Of a DNA stretch of 64,000 nt, positions 20,471 through 28,900 are shown piece by piece (the stretch's first letter is position 1; each line of letters opens with the position of its first letter). Both the position numbers and the translations under genes were made by a program. The notes below the pieces were generated by a model that was not told the DNA's origin, did not search any database, and worked only from the letters and a program-made list of their open reading frames with translations. The stretch is from NCBI GenBank assembly GCA_905221605.1, contig CAJNDS010000913.1:640836-704835 (forward strand). Reading direction: 5' to 3'. Origin of the DNA: Symbiodinium natans (Eukaryota > Sar > Dinophyceae > Suessiales > Symbiodiniaceae).

Positions 20471-21834
20471 TCTCCGGAGACGGGTTGCTCGAGCGCGAGG
20501 TGACCCTCAGGACGGGTCAAACCGTCGTTGTCCCAGTGGTTCCCAACGGGGCTGCGGGCGCGAATGGAGTGACCTGGCGCCGCGCTTGCTACAATTCAGT
20601 CCACTGTGGAGTCCTTGGGGCCCATAGGTCCGCTGAGGTTACCATCAAGCTGCTAGAGAGGGCAGTCTGGTGGCCCGACTTAGAGAGAGATGTGCGGACC
20701 TGGGTCGCCAAATGTCTCGCTTGCATTAAGGGCCGCTCTCGACCGACGAAGGTCGAGGCTCGTGCGGTCAAATGTGGCGCCGAGACATGCTGGCAGGAAG
20801 TCAGCGTGGACTGTGAAGGTCCAAACCGAGAGGACAGGGAAGGGCATAGGTACTCGCTTACGTACTTCGATTGCCTCAGTCATGCTGTCCTCCTCGAGCC
20901 GATGAGGTCTCTGACCCATGCTGAAGTCAGGAGGGCGTTCGTACGCTGTGTGCTTCGCAGCAGGACGATCCCGAGCCTCATCAGGTCGGATAGAGGGCCA
21001 GAGTTCAAGAATGCGCTCATGGCAGAACTCAACGCTATGCTTGGGACCGAGTGGCGGTTCAGCGCGCCCTTGAGGCCTTGTGAGTTGGGCGCAAACGAGC
21101 GAGTCCACCAAGAAGTTCAAAAGGTGCTGGGGGCGGTCGTCAGGCAAGTCGGCGCCTCCCTTTCCGAAGCTTGGTCGGATTGGCTCGTGGTGGCGGAGTA
21201 CGTCATAGATAACACTCCGGGACCCCACGGGTATACCCCGAGGGACCTAGAGCGGAGCTGGTCGCTCGCTCTACCACTTGAAAAGGACGTCCTGCGAGAC
21301 GCCTTGCAGTTCGAACCCATCTCTGATTGGGCTCGGAGCCAGTTTAAGCAGTTCTCGGAACTAGCTGCTGCGGTCCGAGAGCACTGGACGCGGTCTTCAG
21401 AAGCGCGGGCGAAACTTGCAAATCGCCATAGGCGCACTGTGGACCTTAAGCCAGGAGACCGAGTGGTCTGGAACGCTCCGAGGGCCCGTTCAGAGGGGGC
21501 GGGGCGTGTGCCTTGGAAACCGGGTCTGACCGGCCCCTGGCGCGTGTTGGAAGTCAAGGGCCACAGGCTCACCTTGGAGCCCGTGTCGATGGAGTCGGGG
21601 GGTACTTCTTCCGCCCGGCGCGGCCCGATGGAGGCGCACGCAGAAGACTGCATTCTTGTTCCTGCGGATGCAGATGGCGCGGAATCCCGCGAGCCGGTCG
21701 TCTTTGAGGACGATGGAACCGGCGGGAGACGGCTCGTCTCGCCCCAGCTTAGGGCAACAGGTTCAAGGCGACGCCAAGCAAGTGGAGTTCACGCTGACCA
21801 GGCGCGGGAGGGACTTCGTCCTCCGCCTTGGTGA
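20431..21834 (+). CDS. Ty3/gypsy-type integrase, 467 aa
   Basis: Catalyses insertion of the element's cDNA. The frame is open from 20284, and the upstream stretch reads EGQRRDPSLAGSI, typical of the region before a gypsy integrase, so the natural product extends upstream of the ATG. From that ATG: zinc site H58-X6-H65-X29-C95-X2-C98; catalytic core D127 (SVDCEGP), D187 (RSDRGPEF) and E223 (NERVHQE), with exactly 35 residues between the last two; and a C-terminal GPY/F module (GDRVVW ... GLTGPWRVLEV) at about 345-395. All catalytic residues are present. The last 60 or so residues overlap the next ORF by 179 nt and are probably replaced by it through a +1 frame change. Confidence 0.93.
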   Translation: MAGSIRKPEPPMVISGDGLLEREVTLRTGQTVVVPVVPNGAAGANGVTWRRACYNSVHCGVLGAHRSAEVTIKLLERAVWWPDLERDVRTWVAKCLACIKGRSRPTKVEARAVKCGAETCWQEVSVDCEGPNREDREGHRYSLTYFDCLSHAVLLEPMRSLTHAEVRRAFVRCVLRSRTIPSLIRSDRGPEFKNALMAELNAMLGTEWRFSAPLRPCELGANERVHQEVQKVLGAVVRQVGASLSEAWSDWLVVAEYVIDNTPGPHGYTPRDLERSWSLALPLEKDVLRDALQFEPISDWARSQFKQFSELAAAVREHWTRSSEARAKLANRHRRTVDLKPGDRVVWNAPRARSEGAGRVPWKPGLTGPWRVLEVKGHRLTLEPVSMESGGTSSARRGPMEAHAEDCILVPADADGAESREPVVFEDDGTGGRRLVSPQLRATGSRRRQASGVHADQAREGLRPPPW

Positions 21835-24800
21835 CCGCATTGCCTATCGGGGTGTAGGTGGAGGCCCGAAGGTGTGCAGGTTAGGACGGGTCACGCAGGT
21901 AGATGCTGCCCGTGCGCAGGTCGGCGTGGTTCGCGTCAAATGGCGGCTCGCATACATCGCCGAGGACGGTGCGCTCACGCTTTCAGAGGGGACTCGTCCG
22001 GCCCACGAAGCGGTTTCCGTCAGGGGGATCATTTCCAAGATCGACCTGAACCGCGACGGCGTGCTTGCTGCAGCCTCGGCCAGAAAGTTGGACAAGGGGG
22101 CGTACTCGTTGCAGGACAGGACGCTCGAGAGAGCGTCTCGCACCAGCACGGGTGTGCTCTCGATCCGAGAGGCCCTCGCGGACCTCTTGGTCGCGGAACC
22201 CCGCGTGTTGCAGCCTAGGGCTTCCCCAGAGTCGGGTGCTGTCGAGAGCTGGTTCCGGCAGTATTTCCTTGGAGGGGTTGCCGATGTCTTAGAGGTTGCT
22301 TGGGGTGACGCGGTCGTCTCCGACGCGGCTAGGAGGCACGGGTACAGGGTTGTTCCCGCTTTTGTGCAAGGCAAGCAGGCCTACGGGATCACCTGGAACC
22401 TGGCCGCAGAAGAGCACTTAGAGGCCATTAGCGGCGCTGTTCTGCGCACAGAGCCGAAGGTGCTCGTGATTGGGCTTGAGGGCAAGAATGTGCCCCGGGC
22501 TTTCCTCCAACTAGTCGTCCGGTGTGCGCAGGAACGCACGCGCGCGGGCGCCCACGTCGCGCTGCATTTGCAGGCACAAAAAGGCGAGTGGGAACCCTGG
22601 CGGCTAGAGGAGTGGGGCGCCTTGTTTGGGACGCTCGCAGAGCCACGCTGGCCTTGGGCTTTCGTGCGGGCTGACATATGCCAGTTCGCGCGGGCCAGTG
22701 GCCGCGGCAACCTCGTTGAGAGCGGGGCCCTGTGGCTCGCCGATTTCAGCTTAGAATCGGTAGGTTTGAGGTGTAGTAGGCCGGATGCGTTAGGCGCAGT
22801 GCAGCACAAGCACGTTGAGCGCGCGCAAGCCGACTACAACCTCATAGGGGCGGCTTTCTGCGCATCGCTCCAGGACCTTGGTCTGAGGGGCGCAGAAGAG
22901 CTGTGCACCGCTGCAGTTGAAAGCTTTCCAGCCACTGCGGGTGCAGATAGCGCCGCGGCTGCGCCACAGCCCTCTCCAGTCGTTCCCCTCCCGGACGTGC
23001 GCTCGGGCGAGGACCTCACGCCAGCAGAGCGTGCGGAGCTGGATAAGGAGGTGGATAAGTACGCCGCTGAGAAGGAAGCGTTTTGGCGGACCAAGGCGGA
23101 CGCCAAGGACTGGGATTCCGTCCGGGCTGACCTTGAGGTCTATGCTCTTGCGGGCGAGAAGGTCGCGGAGGATCCTAGGCGCACCGAGGCCTATAGAGAC
23201 CTCGTGTGGTCGGGTTTGAAGATCGAGCCTGGACCAACCAGACCAGGGCTGACCGATGCTGACATCGCAGCCGTCAGGGAGGTCATACGGCGAAAGGCCG
23301 CTGGGTTCTGGGTGGAGGACACCACCAGGACCACGGTCAGGAAGTTCGCCCATGATTGCATCCCCACCGGGCCGCCGGTCTCGTCTCAGCCTCACAGTCT
23401 GAGGGGCGAGTCCGCGCAATGGGTCGACGACAAGCTTGAAGAAGAATGCAAGCGGGGTCAGTTGATCCGCGGCAGCTCGGCTTGGGGATCTGCGCCGTTT
23501 CCGACCAAGGAGATGCCCAGCTACAAGCGGCATAGGAAGCGACGCTTGGTGGTTGACTACCGCCGTGTGAATGCCCGAATTAAGCGCTCCACGTACTATT
23601 GTCGGCGGGGTAGCGATGTGCTCGCCGCCGCGGTGGGTTCGGTTTGGTATACCTTCGTGGATGCGGTTAGTGGGTTTAATCAGATTAGGAACACCAAGCG
23701 TGCTCGCGAGGTGTTGGCCATTGTGGCAAGATCAGGGAAATATCTCCCTGTCGGCCTCACCTTTGGCCCGATTAACGGCCCGGATGATTTCAACTTTGTG
23801 GTTGATAGGGCCTATGCCCCCGGCAGAGGTAGGCGCCTTAAGTATACTAAGGAGTGGATAGCCTACGTGGATGATCTTACTGTTAGGACGGGTAGGGTCA
23901 TTGATGGGCAGTTTTTCACTGATGCCCAAGCCGAGGGGGCGGTGCGCGAAGCGTGCGCCAAAGGGGCAGTCGCGGCTCCGCAGAGCGCGTCGTCTGCTCT
24001 TGAAGCCTTAGGCGTTCGCGGTGCGCGCAACTCCAAGCGCGCGAACCATGACGCGGCGCGCTCAGACCAGAATCACCCCACGCGCGTTCTGATGCTCAGG
24101 ATGTTGGGGCTGTTCGGGTGTTTCTGTGTTCAGGGCGGGTGTGTTTGGGGCGGGCCGTTTCCCAGGTCGCCGGTCTGCGGGCAGAAGGATTTTTCGTCGT
24201 TCGTCGCGTGCAGCTTCGTTCGTCTGTCTCGCAGCCAGTGTTTTGCAAGCAGGCCTAGAGGTTCGGTCCAAGGTCGAAGCAGAAGCCGTAGAAGCCTTAA
24301 AGCCCAGACCTTAAGGAAACTCCCCAAACCCCCGCCGCAGCGGTTCAAGTGTGTTGTAGAGCCTAGGGTAGGTAGTCCCTCCCCGCGTTCGTGCCTGTGC
24401 ACTGCGCCCCGCTGCGGGTCGCGACCAGACCGCGCGGGAGCGACCGATCGGTCGCCCGGACCTTCGTGGTCAACCACAAGGCCCCGCTGCGGGCCGTGCC
24501 CTGGCCGCGCGGGAGCGGCTGCCTACCACTACTGCACACCGGCCCCTTGCAGCGGGCCGTGTCCTGGCCGCTCAAGGGCGCGTCAGGTTTCCCTCGCCCA
24601 TCGGAGGTCCAGCAAAGCCGCGGGCCTCAGTGCCGCGATGGGTGGAGGAGGGTCGAAGGGCAGGGGCAAGAGCAAGAGCCCAGGCCCTAAGGGCCGGAAG
24701 GGCCCGCCCACGATTGACGACGTGCAGCGCAGGCAAGTCCGATGCATGCGGCACGGCGAAGCTGGTTGCAGAGGCCGGTTCGCTCCGGGCGGCCTCTACC

Positions 24801-25993
24801 CGGTTGATGAGTTGATCGAGCAACTCGGCATCACCATCAACCAGTACAACCAGGCGGTCGCGCACGACGCCAACCAGCGGAAGCCGAGGTTGGATACCTC
24901 GCACGCTGGCTTCCTGCGTGCCTTCCAAGGCCACTCGGCCGATTGCGGCCATCCTATGGGGTTCATGATGGAGGGTCTAAGTGAGACCGCCATCAACGAT
25001 CTTATAGACCGGTATGGCCCGGCCATGTGGCACGGCACGGACCTGCACGTCGTGCCAAGCCTGATTCAGAACGGCTTGATCCCCGGCGGCGGGCCGGGAG
25101 GCCGCCTCGGAGTGCACTACGTCCTAGGCCACTGCCCCACGCAGTGGGAGGACGGGAGACGCGGGTTCCGCCGCGGATCGACTTGCATAGTCGAAGTCCG
25201 GCTGGCGGTCCTGCGGGACGCCGGAGTGCCTATCTATTCGGGAGCGGATGGGGTGGCTCTCACTGGCCAGACTAGGGCCACCGGCATCTCCCGCATCTGG
25301 GCACTCCCCAAGGGCTCGCCTGTTTACTCAGTCTTGATTGCTGAGTTAGAAGTGGATCGGTTGATCCAGCATGTCGACCTAAGGAGTTTAGGCGACGCCA
25401 GTGCGGGCCCATACCCGCCGTTGGGGCGAGGACCGAGACTGGGCACGGTCCAAGCGTCCCAAGCTGCTGCGGCCAGCAGTGGCGCGGCGAGCTCCTCGAC
25501 GGTTGTGCTGGCCCCTGCGGGCCGTGTCATGGCCGCGGGGGCCGCCCAACCTGTTACCCCTCCTAAGGCCGCGCCTAAGGCCAAAGGGCGTCCTTCAGGG
25601 ACTCCTAGGACTTCGATCGTTCCAGCGAAGCCCAAGGTGTACCCTAGGCGCAACGTCCCTGGCCCCAATGTCCTCGAGGCCGAAGACTCGCTCGAGGAAG
25701 AGGCAGCCCAAGAAGCTGAAGGTGTCGAGGAAGATAGTTCCAGCTCGGATCTTCCCGACACGCGGGCGCCTCCAGCCGCGGTCAAGGTGAAGGAGGACGA
25801 GGAGCCCGCTGATGGGGCCCATGCCGAGAGCACAGAGGGAAGGGTTCCTCGAGCTCGGCCAAACGGTGGTCAGCAGCGCGAAGGAGTACCTCGCGCGGTC
25901 CGAAGCTCTTCTGAGAGCGCAGAAGCTCCAGTCGAAGATACTGGAGGTGGCGGGAACCGCGATGGTGAAGCTAGAGAAGATCACCAAGCGTGA
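21656..25993 (+). CDS. methyltransferase-like / RT fingers-palm / Tpt1-like ORF, 1445 aa
   Basis: Residues about 40-130 look like a small beta barrel (LRLGDRIAYRG, VRVKWRLAYI); unknown. Residues about 209-410 resemble a cytosine-C5 methyltransferase Rossmann fold (DVLEVAWGDAV, then HGYRVVPAF, then KVLVIGLEGKNVP), but the catalytic Pro-Cys expected after the KVLVIGL strand is absent. Residues about 561-745 are Ty3/gypsy RT fingers and palm: RLVVDYRRVNARI, FVDAVSGFNQI with D669, LPVGLTFGP, and YVDD at 737-740. The frame does not run on into a thumb; that part lies at 17590-17960. Residues about 800-990 are Cys/Arg/Pro-rich and poorly protein-like, and overlap three hairpins. An internal ATG at 24638 starts a Tpt1/KptA-like protein of 451 aa ending at the same stop. 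One ORF or two products both remain possible. Confidence 0.85.
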   Translation: MFLRMQMARNPASRSSLRTMEPAGDGSSRPSLGQQVQGDAKQVEFTLTRRGRDFVLRLGDRIAYRGVGGGPKVCRLGRVTQVDAARAQVGVVRVKWRLAYIAEDGALTLSEGTRPAHEAVSVRGIISKIDLNRDGVLAAASARKLDKGAYSLQDRTLERASRTSTGVLSIREALADLLVAEPRVLQPRASPESGAVESWFRQYFLGGVADVLEVAWGDAVVSDAARRHGYRVVPAFVQGKQAYGITWNLAAEEHLEAISGAVLRTEPKVLVIGLEGKNVPRAFLQLVVRCAQERTRAGAHVALHLQAQKGEWEPWRLEEWGALFGTLAEPRWPWAFVRADICQFARASGRGNLVESGALWLADFSLESVGLRCSRPDALGAVQHKHVERAQADYNLIGAAFCASLQDLGLRGAEELCTAAVESFPATAGADSAAAAPQPSPVVPLPDVRSGEDLTPAERAELDKEVDKYAAEKEAFWRTKADAKDWDSVRADLEVYALAGEKVAEDPRRTEAYRDLVWSGLKIEPGPTRPGLTDADIAAVREVIRRKAAGFWVEDTTRTTVRKFAHDCIPTGPPVSSQPHSLRGESAQWVDDKLEEECKRGQLIRGSSAWGSAPFPTKEMPSYKRHRKRRLVVDYRRVNARIKRSTYYCRRGSDVLAAAVGSVWYTFVDAVSGFNQIRNTKRAREVLAIVARSGKYLPVGLTFGPINGPDDFNFVVDRAYAPGRGRRLKYTKEWIAYVDDLTVRTGRVIDGQFFTDAQAEGAVREACAKGAVAAPQSASSALEALGVRGARNSKRANHDAARSDQNHPTRVLMLRMLGLFGCFCVQGGCVWGGPFPRSPVCGQKDFSSFVACSFVRLSRSQCFASRPRGSVQGRSRSRRSLKAQTLRKLPKPPPQRFKCVVEPRVGSPSPRSCLCTAPRCGSRPDRAGATDRSPGPSWSTTRPRCGPCPGRAGAAAYHYCTPAPCSGPCPGRSRARQVSLAHRRSSKAAGLSAAMGGGGSKGRGKSKSPGPKGRKGPPTIDDVQRRQVRCMRHGEAGCRGRFAPGGLYPVDELIEQLGITINQYNQAVAHDANQRKPRLDTSHAGFLRAFQGHSADCGHPMGFMMEGLSETAINDLIDRYGPAMWHGTDLHVVPSLIQNGLIPGGGPGGRLGVHYVLGHCPTQWEDGRRGFRRGSTCIVEVRLAVLRDAGVPIYSGADGVALTGQTRATGISRIWALPKGSPVYSVLIAELEVDRLIQHVDLRSLGDASAGPYPPLGRGPRLGTVQASQAAAASSGAASSSTVVLAPAGRVMAAGAAQPVTPPKAAPKAKGRPSGTPRTSIVPAKPKVYPRRNVPGPNVLEAEDSLEEEAAQEAEGVEEDSSSSDLPDTRAPPAAVKVKEDEEPADGAHAESTEGRVPRARPNGGQQREGVPRAVRSSSESAEAPVEDTGGGGNRDGEAREDHQA
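22178..22195 (+). repeat. possible bulged-G hairpin with short loop
   Basis: Arms GCG(G)ACC and GGTCGC, 4-nt loop TCTT. It is in coding sequence and may be coincidence. Confidence 0.35.
23335..23890 (+). other. RT fingers/palm domain, separated from its thumb and RNase H
   Basis: Carries all catalytic aspartates of the element's reverse transcriptase (D669 and the YVDD pair, residues of the 21656 ORF). The C-terminal side reads TVRTGRVIDGQFFTDAQAE and then loses similarity. In Ty3/gypsy elements the thumb follows directly; here it is about 6 kb upstream, on the other side of the integrase. Confidence 0.88.
24414..24434 (+). repeat. bulged-G hairpin H5
   Basis: Arms GCG(G)GTC and GACCGC, loop GCGACCA. 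A second stem position covaries here (T-A instead of C-G). Confidence 0.75.
24489..24509 (+). repeat. bulged-G hairpin H6
   Basis: Arms GCG(G)GCC and GGCCGC, loop GTGCCCT. Confidence 0.78.
24552..24571 (+). repeat. bulged-G hairpin H7
   Basis: Arms GCG(G)GCC and GGCCGC, loop GTGTCCT. Confidence 0.78.
24638..25993 (+). other. Tpt1/KptA-like RNA 2'-phosphotransferase, internal-start product of 451 aa
   Basis: Tpt1/KptA enzymes use NAD+ to remove the 2'-phosphate left at RNA ligation junctions. Counting from the ATG at 24638, the N-terminal lobe shows the R38-H39 pair (CMRHGEAG), GGLYPVDELIEQLG, a D-N-Q-R segment, and R94 in LRAFQGHS, the family's signature order. The ADP-ribosyltransferase-like lobe shows WHGT (H132), a GL..GGRLGVHYV strand, CIVEVRLAVLRDAGVPIYS and GADGVALT. 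Both lobes therefore look complete, within residues about 25-225. The rest is a Pro/Ala/Glu-rich acidic linker. The N-terminus is Gly/Lys-rich. The catalytic set looks conserved, which argues for selection on the activity, but activity is unproven. Confidence 0.8.
25517..25537 (+). repeat. bulged-G hairpin H8
   Basis: Arms GCG(G)GCC and GGCCGC, loop GTGTCAT. It lies in the linker after the Tpt1-like domain. Confidence 0.75.
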
Positions 25994-28900
25994 GGAATCC
26001 CTCAAAACACTGCGCCGAGAGGGAGAGAGTCGGGCGGCCGGGGAAGGCGCCGACGGGGAAGAGGTGTCTGACGATGGTCAGGACGCCCCCGGGGTTGCGG
26101 GGCTGAGCAGTTCCGTCAGGCCTTCAGGAGGCGGGACCGCCCAGTCCGCCCCGGCCCCAGAGGAGCCTCGCCCCAATGCTGACGGCCACTACGGATGCTC
26201 GGCTCCGGGATGCGGGCTGGCCTTTGAATCGCTGGTGCAGTACCACTTGCATCAGGCTGCCTGCCATGGCGCCTCTCTCCCGCCCAACCTGGGGATCAGC
26301 CCCTCCGCACCTCTTGACCCTTTTCGTCAAGACTGGCGGGGACGGTTGTTCCGCCGAGGAAAGGACGGTGAGTACGGGGAGGTGCCCATGCTCCGAGTGA
26401 TTCGGTACCACAAAGCCAACGGGTACGATCACTCGAAGGTCCCGCTCTTGAAGAGAGGGGACCGGATCCAGCTTGAGGACGGGTCGCACCACATTTATGG
26501 TGGTAGTCATCCGCCGGGGTGGCTTCGCGATGACCCGGAGCTGGATCCCGCTCCAGAGAGCAGCAGTGGAGGGTCCACGCCCAAGAGCGAGCCCAAAGAG
26601 GAGGCCGAGCCGAGACCTCCGCGGGAAGCCGCTCCGCGCGGGCGGGCCCTCGAGCCGCCGAAGGGCGACGTCCAGCAACGCCTTGCAGAGCGTCGTTCCA
26701 AGCGGGATTATTCGCCAGACCTGGTGACGCCTCTTGACGATCTCCATGCCCAGGAGATCGATTCCTTCTTCGCGGGCGACCCAGCCGCGGACAGCCTTGA
26801 CGTCATTCTGATGCGCGCCGAGGTTCGCACTGAGTCCCACCTCAAAGTTGGCCGGGAGGAGGAAGATCCCCTGGTCAAGGAGGAACAGGAGGAGGAAGCT
26901 GAGGTTGTCAAGGACGAGGAGGTCTCGGTTGAGATGGAGGAGGGCACCGCGGAAGAGGCGGACGATGTCGCCCTCCCAGCCAACCGAGCCTACGTCGAAG
27001 GCCGCTTTTACCCCTACGGCAGCTGGCGGTGCTTCTTCTGCGAAGCCATTAACCCGGTCACCGAGGACCAGTGCCTCACCACGCACGCGGGCGGCCCGAA
27101 CGCGGGCGCCCCGTGCGACGGCCGATGGATCAACGGGATCGACATCGGGTGGTGGGAGGTAGATCCTCAAACCGCGCCGGAGCAATGGCGGCGGAGGTTT
27201 TCTGCCGAAGAGCTTGAAGAACAGCAAGCGCGGGCAGATGCCGCGAGGCTTCTCAGCGATGAGGAACTCGCTGAAGCCCTCCAGGCGGCCGAGGAGGCGC
27301 GGGCGGCCGAGCGCGCCAAGAAGCGGGAGCGGCGCCAGGCGGAGAAGGCGGAGCGCGATGATCACATCAGCGAGGCGCTCCGCATAGCAGGGTGGCAGTG
27401 CCCTAACTGCTATGAATGGAACCTTTCATTCAGGCAGCTGTGCTTTCGGTGCAGCACGCCTCTCCGCTTGGCAGAGGTCGTTTCCCGCGGGATCCCTGAT
27501 CCGCGGCGCGGCGAAGAGAGGGACTCGGGCTCCGAGAGCAGCCAGGACGAGCTGGAGTACGAGATCCTTCTGGCCAATCGCGCGATGGACCAAGAAACCA
27601 TCCAACCTCTTCTTAGAAATAAACACAAGAAGAGGGGCGGCAAGAGACGTCGCGAAGAGGCGACGTACGGCAAGGGCCGCGACCCTTGGAGTGCTTGGGC
27701 AGACGCCCGTGGCAAGGGCCAGGGCAAGCCGAAGGGCAGAGGCAAGTCCGATGCCAAGGGCAAGCCCAAGGGGAGGGGCAAGTACGCCTGGGGCGCTTTC
27801 GCCGCGGGCATTGTTGCCGCGCTCCAACCCCGCCCAAGCACAAGCTGGGTGCCAGCCTTCCCGTGCGGGTCGGCCCGGCCGCCGCCAAGTGTTCCGCTTC
27901 CGCCGCGGACCCCCTTTTTCCTGGGTCGCGGGCTCCTCAATCGGTTGATGCACGCCCTCAACGGGAACATCAACGGTTGGTGGGGCCTGGCGGCTGCAGC
28001 GTCGGCGCCGATTGCCTTGCAGTTGCACCGCGGGGTTGTGCATGTTGTCGAGGACTCCATGCACGCGGTTGCAACGGTTTCGGCCGACGTAGTCGAGGAA
28101 ATCGGTCATGGGGCCAGGCGGACCGTGTGGGTCGCCGGAACAGCCATCACTCTGGTAGTAGTGATTTTGTGCGGCGCTGTTCTGTGGTACGTGAGTCGTG
28201 CCGTTGCCAATCGCATTGCGCATATGCGACATGGCAACACCGCGGCCCCTGAGGCGCGGCTGTCTCAGCTCCTTGGCTCCGAAGCGACGTTTGAGGTCGC
28301 GAGCTCCAAGAAAGGGGTGACCCATAAGGTTTGGGTGCACCTCAAGGAGGAGACAGCTGCCTGTGGCTGTCGTGCTTACCTGGCAGAAGGACGCTGCGGG
28401 CATTGCGATGCCGCAATGGACACCGCTCGTTCCCTAGGGTTTTTGCACGCGGCCCAGCGAGGCGCGGGTCCTGCGCTCACAGACTCCATTCGGAGTACCG
28501 CCTCCGAAGCCCTGGCTAAGGGTAAGGTTGTGTTGGGTTTGGGAAACAGTGAAGGATGTTTCTCCCAACTTGCGGCCAAGAGCCGCGGGCTCTCCTGCTT
28601 TCAGGGGCTCGCGGGTCGTGACCTGGCCGCGGCCCCAGCAGATGGAGCGAGCGCAGCCCACGCACATTCCGGCTTCGTGCAACGGGCCGCCACTGCCACT
28701 GTGGCGCGCACACCCAGCCGGAGGAACAAGGGCCCAGCCCCCGCTAGGAGTTCTCCAGTCAAAGAAGCGGAATTCCTTGCGGGCGGGCCATACGTTCAGG
28801 CCGCCCAAACGCTGCTTGGGTCTGGAGCAGCAGAGGATGTGATCTACATCCGTGCGTACAGCTTAGATTGCCCATCCTGCATCGAGGCAATCGAAGCGTC

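Larger units (their letters stand above)
24060..24637 (+). other. probable inter-cistronic spacer with three hairpins
   Basis: The frame is open, but the translation is low-complexity (Cys/Arg/Pro/Gly, repeated CGPCPGR) and it contains hairpins H5-H7 within 160 nt. H5 and H6 share longer flanks (CCCCGCTGCGGG ... GCGCGGGAGCG). This suggests a structured spacer upstream of the ATG at 24638. Internal initiation is an inference. Confidence 0.5.
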
